Assembly (NCBI GenBank): GCA_947561395.2
Contig: OX387183.1
Location: 10,591,402 to 10,655,401, forward strand
DNA: 64,000 nt
DNA from: Buxus sempervirens
Lineage: Eukaryota; Streptophyta; Magnoliopsida; Buxales; Buxaceae
Reading direction: 5' to 3'
The notes beneath the pieces were generated by a model, which was not told the DNA's origin, ran no database searches, and worked only from the letters and a program-made list of their open reading frames with translations. Shown here piece after piece: positions 43,401 to 54,097 of the stretch. A program made the position numbers and the translations under genes. The stretch's first letter is position 1; every line of letters begins with the position of its first letter.

Positions 43401-44738
43401 CTCACTGCTATTTGCGAGCCGATCTTTAAGCTTCTAAGGAAGAATAACCCAACTATATGGAATGAGGATTGCCAACAAGCATTCGACAAAATAAAGGATT
43501 ATCTGTTAAATCCACCTGTTCTAGTACCACCAACTCCAGGAAAACCATTGATTCTGTATCTATCAGTTTTAGAAACATCAATGGGATGTGTATTGGGGCA
43601 GCATGATGAAACACGCAGAAAAGAAAAGGCTATCTACTATTTGAGCAATAAGTTCACAGATTATGAGACGAGATATTCGCCTTTGGAAAAGACTTGTTGC
43701 GCTTTGGTCTGGGCAACTCAGAGGCTTAGGCACTATTTCTTAAGCTATTCAACTTTGCTGATTTCAAGGATGGATCCGTTAAAATATCTGTTTGAAAAGC
43801 CGGCTTTAACTGGTAGAACAGCGAAATGGCAGCTTTTGCTTTCGGAATTCGACCTGACATATGTCACTCAGAAAGCAATCAAAGGTCAAGCAATTGCTGA
43901 TCATCTAGCTGAGCATCCATTACCAGATTATCAGCCTCTTAAGACAAATTTCCCTGATGAGGCTATCTTATTTGCTGAAGAGGAAGAAAGTGAAGACTCC
44001 TGGCAGATGTTCTTTGACGGGGCTACAAATATGAATGGAAATGGAATTGGTGCAGTATTAGTGAAGCCAGATGGTTCACATATCCCAATCGCAGTGAAAT
44101 TGAGGTTTCAGTGCACGAACAACATAGCAGAGTATGAAGCATGTATAATCGGATTGCAAGCTGCTCTAGATCATGATGTGCAAGAACTTGACGTATATAA
44201 GGATTCGAGTCTTATCATCTTCCAAACAACTGGTGAATGGAAAACCAAAGATCATAAATTGATCCCATATCACCAATATTTGGAAGAAATAAGTACCAAA
44301 TTTACTCGAATTTCTTTTAGCTATATGCCAAGATCTAAGAATCAGTTTGCGGATGCCTTGACGACATTGGCTTCAATGGTTAGTATTCCAGAAGGGGTAG
44401 ACATACAACCACTCGAAATTGAAGTCAGAGACGAGCCAGCTTACTGTCTTGTTTTAGAAGGAGCGCAAGAAGTAGAAATACCATGGTTTCAAGATATCAA
44501 GAATTTCCTGAATAATCGAGGTTTTCCAGAAAGCGCTAATCCTACTGAAAAAAGAACGATACAGAGGTTATCGGGGCAGTTCCTCCTAAGTGGTGGGCAA
44601 TTATACAAGAGATCTTACAGTAATGTTCTACTTAGATGCGTCACCAAGGTTGAAGCAGAAAGGTTGATTGAAACAGTGCACGGAGGAGTTTGTGGGCCGC
44701 ATATGAATGGACACATGCTCACAAGGAAAATACTGTGA
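43401..44738 (+). pseudogene. Element 2 dual RNase H region and integrase zinc-binding start, ended by TGA
   Basis: In frame with RT. The gypsy-type RNase H has CVLGQHDETRRKEKAIYYLS and YSPLEKTCCALVW. The second, plant/archaeal-type RNase H follows with WQMFFDGA, AEYEA, KDSSL and NQFADAL, keeping four acidic residues, whereas element 1 lost the first. The start of the integrase zinc-binding region (HGGVCGPHM) precedes TGA at 44736-44738, where element 1 has an Arg codon. Two RNase H domains in one pol place this element in the Tat clade. Confidence 0.92.
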
Positions 44739-45731
44739 TTGGGATATTATTGGTCTACAATGGAGCACGATTGTTGCCTACATGTTAAGAGATGCCATTT
44801 GTGCCAAATATACGCTGATAATAAGCATGCACCACCAAGTGAACTGCACAGCATGACCTCGCCATGGCCTTTCTCTATGTGGGGTATTGATGTCATTGGG
44901 ATGATTTCTCCAAAAGCGTCTAATGGACACCGGTTCATCCTAGTGGCGATCGATTATTTCACGAAATGGGTTGAAGCTGCTTCATATGCAAATATTACAG
45001 GAAACCATGTTCTTAAATTTCTGAAGCACAACATAATTTGTCGCTATGGGTTGCCGAAAGCCGTAGTTTCAGACAATGCTTCAAATATTAAGAACAAGGA
45101 TATGAAGAAGATGTGTGAGCAGTTTCAGATAACTCATCATAATTCAACCCCTTACAGGCCAAAGATGAATGGAGCAGTAGAGGCGGCGAATAAGAATATA
45201 AAGAAAATAATCCAGAAGATGGTAGTGAGCTATAGAGATTGGCACGAGATGTTACCATTTGCTCTCCAAGCTTACAAAACCTCAATCCGAACTTCTACTG
45301 GGGCAAGGCCGTATTCCTTGGTTTATGGAACGGAGGCAGTCTTACCTGTTGAAGTAGAAATCCCTTCATTGAGAGTGCTTATGGAAACAGAACTCGAAGA
45401 AGCTGAATGGGTTCAGTCTAGATATGAGCAACTCAATTTGATAGAAGAAAAGTGTTTGAATGCGCTTTGCCACGGTCAACTGTATCAGAAGAGAATGGCC
45501 AGAGCCTACAATAAGAAGGTGAAGCCCAGAACATTCCAAGTGGGTAATTTAGTTTTAAAGAAGATATTGCCATTTCTGGAAGACCCTCGCGGAAAGTTTA
45601 AGTCAAATTGGGAAGGACCTTATGTAGTGAAGAAGGTCCTGTCAGGAGGCGCTCTCATCTTGGCAGAAATGGATGGGACAGATTTTCCTGAGCCAATCAA
45701 CTCCGATGCAGTCAAGCATTATTTCCCTTGA
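44739..45731 (+). pseudogene. Element 2 integrase, catalytic core and C-terminal domain
   Basis: Continues the pol frame after the TGA. CHLCQIYAD completes the zinc site. The catalytic D, D, E are in WGIDVIG, VVSDNASN and NGAVEAANK. The C-terminal domain has GKFKSNWEGPYVV and ends AVKHYFP. The core is complete and uninterrupted, but it is cut off from the rest of pol by the upstream stop codon. It would insert the DNA copy into the genome. Confidence 0.92.
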
Positions 45732-46250
45732 AGGAATATCACAAAGAAATGATCCGAGGCCATTTTTTTCTTTATCCCTCAAAAATTTTAACATCCCTAG
45801 ATTAAACCAAGTTGAGCCTGTTTGTGTTTTAAAGAACCCAAACTGGAGCTTACAGTTGCAACTGGGGCAAAGTTAATAGAAAAAAAAAAAGAAGGGAAAA
45901 TAGCAAAGAAAGGCCAAGTACAAAGAAGAAAAAAAAAGGGGGCCAATATTGGGAATGGGGAGTCACATCCATTATAACTGTAAGCCCAGTTGTCCCATTT
46001 CAAGATGTCAAAATTTTGAGCCTATAATAACTTTCTTTCATAAACTCAACCCATCCTTCATTTCATCCTATTGGTCAAGTCCTCGGTGATCGGGGTGTAT
46101 TCCTTCAGCTCGCGGTGTTGAAAGGGTAATGACAGAATAAATGAGCCGGCCCTAGTGAAAACCGTAACAAGCACTAGGGGCAATATTGGCAAAGAAAAGG
46201 CAAAAGAAAAACGAATAAAAGAAAAGAAAGAAACAAGAAAAAAGGTCACC

Positions 46251-46366
46251 AACCGCACTTGGGGTGCAGATTGAACCAAACCGCCCTTTAACTACGGTTT
46301 TGGCCAGAGGGCTATGCAACCGCATGTTGGAGACGGTTTCGGCCAAACCGTTCTGAATGCACGGTT
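46251..46366. repeat. Cluster of four 21-bp motifs between pol and the antisense genes
   Basis: Intact units at 46279, 46318 and 46346; a degenerate 22-bp one at 46251. Cores are CCCTTTAACTA, CATGTTGGAGA and TTCTGAATGCA. Confidence 0.83.
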
Positions 46367-46784
46367 TTGGGCAGCAGAATTGAGTTGAGCCAATTTTCCA
46401 CACAGGACTGAACCAGTAGGCTGTGGCATGCCCCCTAGAGGTGGGAATGAAACTTGGGGACGAGTCTAAAGGTTCCAAGGGGGACGGAATGGCTTCCTCC
46501 TCATTAACTAAAATACCCTTTTTGCCCAACTTACTTCAATTCATCCAACTATATGGGATTAAAGCATTATGGACCAATTTAAAACAAAAACACACAAAAA
46601 TGAAAATTATATTTTGGCCGATGATGAGGAATCAGTGACTTTTCATTAAAACTGTCAGTTTTTACAAGCATATGAGAGTTCTAAGGCCAATAGTATAAAA
46701 ACCTATTTTGTATTCTTTATCTTTCCACTAGTGGAGTTTCTCTTTGTACAAAAGTGTAAAAAAGAAAAAATACAATAAAAGGGG

Positions 46785-48437
46785 CTAATCTCTATCCCCT
46801 AGCCTTTCCTCAAGCTCTCTGATCCGAGCCGCCTGAACCGCAACAAGCCTTTCAGCCCCCTCTGCATCTGGGTCACTGAGGAATGAGATGACGTCGTCTG
46901 AGAGGGTCTTTCTGGTCCTCATATCTCTGAGCTTGGCCATGGTCTCATCATGCCTACGCCATGCGGCTCTAACCTCGAAGCGACGGGCCTGTATCTGCTC
47001 TAATAGCCGTCTCTCCAGATCTCCCTTCTCCAATCTCAAGGTTCGGGCCTCCTCCACCCATATATGCTGAAGCCGTCTATGAGAAGCCCGCTCAGTCTCC
47101 AAAAGGTCCTCATAGGTAGGACACGGGATAGCAGGAGGATCTATCGGTATAGAAGCGCAGCTCTGCACCTGCTCTCTAATCCAAAAGAGGTAGTCCTTCT
47201 CATGCAATTTGGAGAAGACAGGACCTCTCAAGAAGCAAGCCTGCGACCAATCCTTCACCAGACGGAAGCATAGCCCCATGGTGGCCGGTGTGAGCGGACC
47301 TATGAACTCTTCGTGCCCCTGAGGTACCAGAATCCCTTGCACCTCCTCTTCGAACTGCCGGATGACTCTCAAAGGCAAGTAGAGCAAGGCAGACCTCAAG
47401 CCTATGAGCACGGCAAAATTCCGATCAAGGAAGCTGATCACTGTCTCAGTGGAAGGCTGATAAGCACCAAGCCATCTCACCTGGTCATCCTGAAGCGTCC
47501 CCAAGAAAGTGAACCATCCCTGTTTGCCACCGTGGATGTTGGGACACCCCCTGTTGCTCATCAAAACAGGAATGTTTAATCGAGGGAAGAAGCGGCGGGT
47601 AATCTCTTCAACTTGACTCAGGTGGTCAAGTAGCCAGAGCTGCAAAGAAAAGGGAAGCATTTCTAACTTAGAAAATCTCAATTTTGCAATAAAAACTGTA
47701 ATTCAAGAAAGAAGTTCAGATTTTACCTGAAGTATAGGGGCGCAGGCGAGGAAACTTTTCTGCTTCCGATGATAGCAGTCAGTCAAGGCCTGGTATATTT
47801 CAGCCAGGATCATAGGGGCAAGCCTTTCGCGCTCCCTAACTTGGCAAATGACTGAAATGAGGGATAAATCAACCTCGCTATCACCTCGGGGGAATAAAAG
47901 TTGATTGACCACTATCAAGGTCAAAGCATTGAACCGAGCCGACTGGTTTGAGCTATTCAACAGCTTTTCAGTCAAAAATGACTTTGATAGGGTCAATAAG
48001 GCGTCAGCTTCCCCTAGCTCTTTCTTGCTAATTCCTAAAAAGGTGGAGGCTTCCTTTTTGAAGCTTGGTTTGAGAGGTGGGTTGACTACTTTCTTGGAGA
48101 ACCTAAGGTTGAGGATGGTTTCAACCTCCTCGACTGTAGGGGTCATCTCTTTTTCCCCAAACCTAAAGAGGTTCAATTGGGGTTCCCAATGCCCAATCAA
48201 TGCCTCTATGATTTCCCATTTTAGGGGAACCTTTGGGATTGAGAGAAGGTGGCCTAGATTGGTGGAATCCCAATCTATCTCATCTTGTGGGGTCATTGAA
48301 TCAACCCACCTCTCATAGTAAGTATCTACAATGGCATACCTAGTCAAATTGGGAGGTTTGGACCTAATTTTTGGCTTAGGTGCTAATGTTTCAGGTACAG
48401 AAGATGAAGAGGGCACAGAAGCTGAATCAGAAGCCAT
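46785..48437 (-). CDS. Element 2 antisense gene A: spliced homologue of ORF1, 521 aa
   Basis: Two exons, 48437-47727 (237 codons, ATG start) and 47639-46785 (284 codons plus stop). They are separated by an 87-bp phase-0 intron with GTAAAA and TTTGCAG borders. The protein contains KWEIIEALIGHWEPQLNLF, FGEKEMTPTVEEVETIL and VNQLLFPRGDSEVDL. The splice joins CAPILQ to LWLLDHL, exactly matching the continuous CAPLLHIWLQDHL of ORF1 in element 1. The C-terminal 150 residues are charged and helical. It lies tail-to-tail with pol, on the opposite strand. The four 21-bp motifs and an ACGT box (48511-48685) lie upstream of its start. Function unknown; ORF1/plant-mobile-domain-like affiliation is inferred. 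Confidence 0.82.
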
Positions 48438-48510
48438 TAATGGGCAGAAATGGATTAAAGGCAGCTAGGAGAGAGAAAATCACCGAAAATGGGGTTTCTG
48501 ACCTAAGCAA

Positions 48511-48527
48511 TACGTCAAAATGACGTC
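48511..48527. promoter_or_regulatory. Paired TGACG/ACGT box upstream of antisense gene A
   Basis: TACGTCAAAATGACGTC contains two inverted TGACG-type cores, as in plant bZIP (as-1-like) sites, about 75-90 bp from the ATG of gene A. Role inferred. Confidence 0.4.
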
Positions 48528-48567
48528 CTGCCCGCAATTCGCGACTTTAAAATAACCTAAGGGCAAA

Positions 48568-48685
48568 AACCGCATACACAGAACGGTTATGCCTGAACCA
48601 AACTCAATGTGCGGTTGCATTCTCACAAAGTTTAAAAACCGCGGAACAAGCACGGTTCTCGCATAACCGCCATGTATATACGGTT
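48568..48685. repeat. Cluster of four 21-bp motifs upstream of antisense gene A
   Basis: Units at 48568, 48637 and 48665 are intact; 48596 has AACCA. The core of 48568 (CATACACAGAA) is identical to that at 53067 and is the reverse orientation of the LTR cores. Confidence 0.85.
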
Positions 48686-48944
48686 TTTGCACAAAAATAG
48701 TTTTTCTTCTTTCTTTTAATAAGTCATGTTCCCAAAAATTACCTGTTACCTGTATAACATTGCAACATGATAAACATAAAACAAAAGAACAAAAAATTAA
48801 AAGAAAAGAAACAAAAATGAATAAATCATCTCCTTTCATATAAATGCAAATAGGATACATCATGTCATATATACATCAAATAAATCCTAATCTAAAACTA
48901 TCTCCTACAGGTCAATCCCCCTCGCCTCTACCTCGCCATCGCTG

Positions 48945-51689
48945 TCAGATGAAGAAATGATCTGAGAAGCGTTGGCTAGGAGGAGAGGACGGCTCATCAA
49001 CAGTCGAAAGACCAGCAGGAGGCACTGGGTCTACAGAAGGCGCCGGCTCAACTGTAACTGAATCATCCCGGGAAAGGTCCATGAAGCAGGAGACTGAAGT
49101 ATCCATCGCCAAAGGGACCAGCTCCAGAATCCGGGAATCCTCAACAGGAGGAGATGAATCGATGGGATCCGCTGCCTCACACGCCTCTGCCACCTCGGGC
49201 TCAGCTACATCTTGCATACCCTCCTCTCTCACGGGCTCAGCCGCCTCGGGAACCGAAGGAACATCTGAGTCACCCTCCGCTGCCTCAGGAACGGTCTCCG
49301 GCTCAGGTACAGGAGCAGTCTCTGGCAGGGGTACAACCGCTGGCATCTCAGCTGACTCAGGAACTGCAGCGGCAGAAGTAGCCTCGGCCGCCACCTCAGT
49401 CTCTCTCTCTCTGGGATCTCTGCAGCTCCTAAGGAAAAGGATAGGGTACGAGAACTGGATGGTGAAGCTGCCACATCCTCCTGGAAGACAAAGACAGATT
49501 GATCAGAAGCAGAAAATATAAAGAAAAAAATACAGAAATTGGAAAAGACAGACCTGAGCTCCTGAAGGCCCCGCATGGCCCTGAGCACTGGCCAACTGGG
49601 CCCGCAAGTCGGCAATAAGAGCGACCTGCCCAGTGATGATGACGTCGCTCTCAGCTATGGCAGCGTCCCTCTCAGCCAGCTGGCGCTCCAAATCCGCATA
49701 TCTAGCCCGGACCTCCCCTAGCTGTGCCTCCTGAAATGAGATAAGAAGAAAAAAGATATCAATAAACTTCAAACAAAGGAAGAAGACTAAAGGACTGCAC
49801 AAGGAAAGGAGATTTGTTGTACCGTAGTGTCATACAAGCGGACCACCACCCCTCTGATCTCAGTAACTCTACCTCGAACGGGCATGGGCTGCATAAGACA
49901 ACCCACTGAGACCTGCCCGAACCAAGTATCATAGTCACCATCAACTAAAAGGGCATCTCCTGCCTCCCAATCACCAAAATGGGCAGGGTCGAATGGACCA
50001 GGAGGGGTGAAGGGTGCTGTATCTGGAAGAGCCACTGGGATCCGGAGCTCGCCAGTATGCTGGAAGAAGAAGCGCTCGCCGAGGTACCATATGCTACCCA
50101 ACTGCCCGATGAAGAATGGGTACCTCTGGCGCCGCTGATCCAAAGCAAAAGCGTCATCCACGAAAGGCTGAAAAGCCAACTCATCGTGCAGGCCATCGAG
50201 ACGGGGAACAGACAGCTGAGGATAAACAGAGGAGAATGTCAGATTCTGGAAAAAAGGAGAAAAGGAAAAGAGAGAGAGAAAAGAAGAAAGTGCTTACCTC
50301 TCTCTTGAAGGTCCTATCCAGGTGAGCCCTGGCCGACCTAGGGCGACTCTTCTCTGAGTCGCGCCTAATCCGACTCCACCGACGGGCCAAGGGGAATGTC
50401 CCCTCAGGCAATGTGGAGGTAGGGCGAAAGTGGGCCACGTAGACCCGAGCAAAGAACTGAAAGAAAAAAAAAAGAGAGAGATAAGCAAAGAAAAAAGGGA
50501 AGAAAAAAAAAAAGAGAAGAGAGAAGAAGAAGAAAAAGAAAAGAAAGAAAGAAAATAATTTATACCTACAAAAAGGGCCAGAAGAACCTGCAACCCACTC
50601 CAGCCCCTCTGGGAGACGATAGGCCAGAAACCACTCGTCGTAGGCCCGCTAGCAAGGTGCCGTAGACAAGCTGGCCCCAAGCATATTCCCTCACTCGGTG
50701 CAGATCTTGGAGAAGGCTCAGGAAATGGGGACTGACCGAGGTAGTATCCTCCAAGCAGAAGCATGATCCCATCATCAGAAGGAAAAGAAATCGAAAGGCC
50801 ACGGGAAAACTGGGATGCTCCGCTGCTAAGGTGCTGTATCCCCTCTGCAGAAATGTCTCCCTCAACCGTGTCCATGAAATACGGGTAATCCTGCTCCTGT
50901 CCCAAGCTGCCACGGGCATCTCATCATATCCCAAGAGTTCGGCGATCTCCAAATCCGCCGGCCGATCCATCTCAGTGATGACATCTCCAGTCATCCTGAT
51001 CCCAGTAATGAGAGCGAAGTCGGAGGGGCGAATACCAATCTCCACATCAGGCAGATGAAAGCTCAGGGTCTCTGGAAAAAAACGCTCCATCAGGGCCAGG
51101 ATCAAAGGCCAATCCTGGTGAACGCCGGTAATGGTGATGAAGGGGCCAAATCCAAAACAGCCCATCTCTCGACGCAAAGGAGTCAAACAGGTAGCTACTA
51201 CATCGGCAAAAAGGGCCCAGCTCCCGCGGAAATGGGAAGATGGATAAGCAAGAGGAATGTCTGCCCTGACGCCCACCGAAGGATGCGTCCTCAAATCATG
51301 GAGGAGAGAGGTATCTCGGATCTGATCCGCTATCTCCGCAGGAATGGCAACACGAGTCACCCGGGCTCCTGCCCTATCCCTATGACGAGCTCCCCTGCGA
51401 CCTCGGACCTCGGCAACAGGCTAGAAAAGCAAATGAGATGGATTCAGGTTGAATGTGGTAAAAGAGAGGTCTGGTTTTTGAAAAGAAGAGAGAATATCTC
51501 GGGTATCGACTCCTGCGAACCCCCAAATGCTCTAGAGTCTAAATCTGAAAGCTCCAGACTGTTGGGAGAAGAAGGATCAGGGTCCGGCTCGGCCCTAGAA
51601 GAAGATGCCACATCGGCCGGATCCCTCCGAACCCTCGAAGATGAAGGCTCATCTGCGGGACCCCGAGAAGCACGACGTGTACGAGCCAT
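48945..51689 (-). pseudogene. Element 2 antisense gene B: multi-exon plant mobile domain (PMD) protein, apparently frameshifted
   Basis: Exons read on the minus strand: about 51689-51500 (MARTRR..., Ser/Pro/acidic; donor unresolved), 51420-50566, 50456-50298, 50215-49823, 49730-49554 and 49480 to about 48945. Introns 2-5 have GT..AG borders and are 109, 82, 92 and 73 bp; the last three are all phase 0. Exon 2 carries PMD hallmarks: FFPETLSFHLPDVEIGIRPS, FPVAFRFLFLLMMG and VREYAWGQLVYGTLLAGL. Exon 4 has LDGLHDELAFQPF, as in PMD tails. Exon 5 is a coiled coil and exon 6 an acidic Pro-Glu-rich tail. Two frame changes are visible: one in exon 2 after LLAGL, one at a CT microsatellite (about 49402-49414). 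PMD occurs in MAIL1-type host proteins and in transposons. Confidence 0.75.
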
Positions 51690-53066
51690 CTACAAGGCCA
51701 ATTGCAGGGAGAAATTTATTATGTTTTATTGGAAGTCATTTTATTCACTTTCAGTTAATTTTTCTTCAGACTAATCAATTCTACTTGGTTTACAGGAAAA
51801 AAGAAATCAGAAGAGACACTGCAGGAAGTGCCTAGCCGAACCAAGACTTGATTTCCTTTTCTGTACTTCCTTATTATTTTTATTATGTATAAGAATTATA
51901 TATAAGAAACAAAATCTCCTATATATCCTTCTTATAAACAAAAAGGAAAAAAGAGAAAATTTTTATTTTTTTAAGCAAGCTATTCAGAATTTTCAATTCA
52001 TTTTAGAATTTTGATAAACCTATAAATTGCCTAAAGTCCTAAACTGTTAAATGTGTTCTACCTTGCAGGTTTACAGAAGGAAGGTAGTAAAAGGGATAGT
52101 CAAAGCCGAGTTCAAGCCAACTGGGAGTGTCAAGCTAGGTTCAATCCTGTTCATCCTAATAGGGTGTCAGCACTAATTGGGTCCAAGAGCAATCCATACC
52201 AGACATCCAAGTGTTCAGATCAAATTGAATATTGATAGAGCAAAACCAATGAAACCTTGGCAATAAGTCAGAACATGTACAGAAAATAGCCAGTATTCAG
52301 AAGCATGGTATGACTGAGCACACCAAATGCTCAAGTGACCAGAAAAGTAAGAGCAAATGCATTCGGACATGCATCAAGGCATGATTCCAACAGGAGCAAT
52401 AGGACAATGTCATCAAAATCAATATGGCAAATCAAGGCACCACACTAAATGAAATCAAGTGTGCGTCCATACATTAGCTCGAGGTTCATGTTCTCGGATA
52501 AAAGTGTTGCAAAAAAAATGATCAAGATATGAGCAAGTTCGAAATCTAAAGTGCATTTCAATCAATAACAGGAGATCAAATTCCTACATGAACCAGGATC
52601 ATTTACTCAGTGATTCAAGATGTTAGAGCTCGGATTGATTGCTTGCCAGAAAAATAAGTGTTTGGCCGCCTACCTGAAGTAGCTGAAATCGAAGTTCTGC
52701 AAAGAAAATGGAGTCTTGACCTCACCGGAGCTCCAGAAGAGACTGGCTGGATGATTGGCGAACTCAGAAATTCCTCGATCGATGAGGAGGCTGGGGCTGA
52801 GTGGTGGTAAGATGGCAAGAGGTCGCCGGAATCCACCAACACAAGAGGTTGTTGATCACTTCTCAAAACAGAAGTTGCCGGGGAGAGCAGAGTTCACCGG
52901 GAAGAGATGATGTTGCCGGAGGAGGTGTCGTCATCGGAGGAGAAGGGAAGAAAACCGGAGGAAAACCACGGTCGCCGGAGAAGAGAAACAAGATTGGAGT
53001 TCGAGGGTTTTTGCGAGCAAAGTGAAGCCAGCCGCGGTCGCGATCTCGGTTATATGCAACCTAGAA
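51690..53066. other. Element 2 region upstream of antisense gene B, no gene seen
   Basis: AT-rich leader-like sequence to about 52600, then a GC-richer stretch at 52700-53040 with several CCGG sites (GCCGGAG, CACCGGGAAG). Short ORFs lack domains. By position it could be the promoter and leader of antisense gene B. Confidence 0.5.
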
Positions 53067-53165
53067 AACCGCATACACAGAACGGTTGGTATTAAAATCG
53101 TCTCAAACCGCACATACAGAACGGTTGAAATAGAAATTGCTAAAAACCGCATGTTCAGTACGGTT
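53067..53165. repeat. Cluster of three intact 21-bp motifs before the 3' LTR
   Basis: Units at 53067, 53106 and 53145 have cores CATACACAGAA, CACATACAGAA and CATGTTCAGTA, all in the orientation opposite to most LTR copies. Confidence 0.87.
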
Positions 53166-53491
53166 GGCACCCAAAAATGAATCTTCAAAACTTTTTCCAA
53201 TCTCTTTCAAAAGATCTATGTCCAGGATAGTGTTGAATTGCAAGAAGCACCACCCTATCAACTTTTGCTTTAAAAATTTGCTCAAATCTCACTTCATAGC
53301 CACGAGTGCTTTGTGAGACGCGAGAAGAGGATTTGCCCCTTAAAGTTAGGGACTTTTCATCAGATCCTCTAAACAAATTCTTTTTCAAAAATCATGTTGG
53401 AGTTCTTGCAGCTCATAATTGAATGGACATGATTTTGGGAGGCGCAATTTGTGGGTCTTTTGCTCTCTGCTGTCAATTGATTCCAATTCCA

Positions 53492-53503
53492 GCGAAGAGG
53501 GGG
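53492..53503 (+). other. Polypurine tract of element 2
   Basis: GCGAAGAGGGGG lies four bases before the 3' LTR. Confidence 0.8.
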
Positions 53504-53620
53504 TAGTTGTAGACACCCCAAATTGCACCTCGATATAAGAGAATACTTAAAATGGGCTTTAAATGTCTTATTCGAGCATTGACATTTGTCAAAAACTCAA
53601 AAACTCTCAAAAGTGGTGCT

Positions 53621-53887
53621 AACCGTACTGAATGAACGGTTTTTGTATTTTTGGTCTCAACCGCTCTGTATGTACGGTTGCAACCGCACACACAGCACGG
53701 TTGATATCCATGCTTGTTGTGTGAGCTGCCACGTGGCTTCGCGAAGCTTCGGCAGTTGAGCCACGTCGACAACAATCATGACAAGCATAACTGAATTGAA
53801 CCGCCCTGTATGTGCAGTTCGGTTAAATTTGCATGAGAACCATACTTATAATGATGGTTCTGTTGAAACCGTACTGTGTATGTGGTT
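53621..53887. repeat. Array of six 21-bp motifs in the 3' LTR of element 2
   Basis: Units at 53621, 53659 and 53682 are intact; three further units have one altered half-site (CAGTT, TGGTT), mostly G/A or C/T changes relative to the 5' LTR. Confidence 0.83.
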
Positions 53888-54088
53888 TTGGCTGTTTCGA
53901 GGATTTACGAAATGACTCGATCTTTGAGCCTTATTTACGCATATTACCTCTCTCTCAGGGACTTGAACTCCCTATTTCACCTTCCGAAACTTCTAGTATT
54001 ACACCAATTCAAGCCTTAGAGGAGAATTGGAATAATCTAGAAGGCTTTTTTGGCCTACCCTTGGGACTCTTCTACCCTTGGCCTGGCC

Positions 54089-54097
54089 TATAAATAG
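54089..54097 (+). promoter_or_regulatory. TATA box of the element 2 3' LTR
   Basis: TATAAATAG, identical to the box at 33156-33164. Confidence 0.7.

Noticed and set aside
49945..50325. Plus-strand Lys/Arg/Glu-rich ORFs over the antisense PMD gene
   Set aside because: Complement of polypyrimidine intron ends and of the PMD exons; no independent support.
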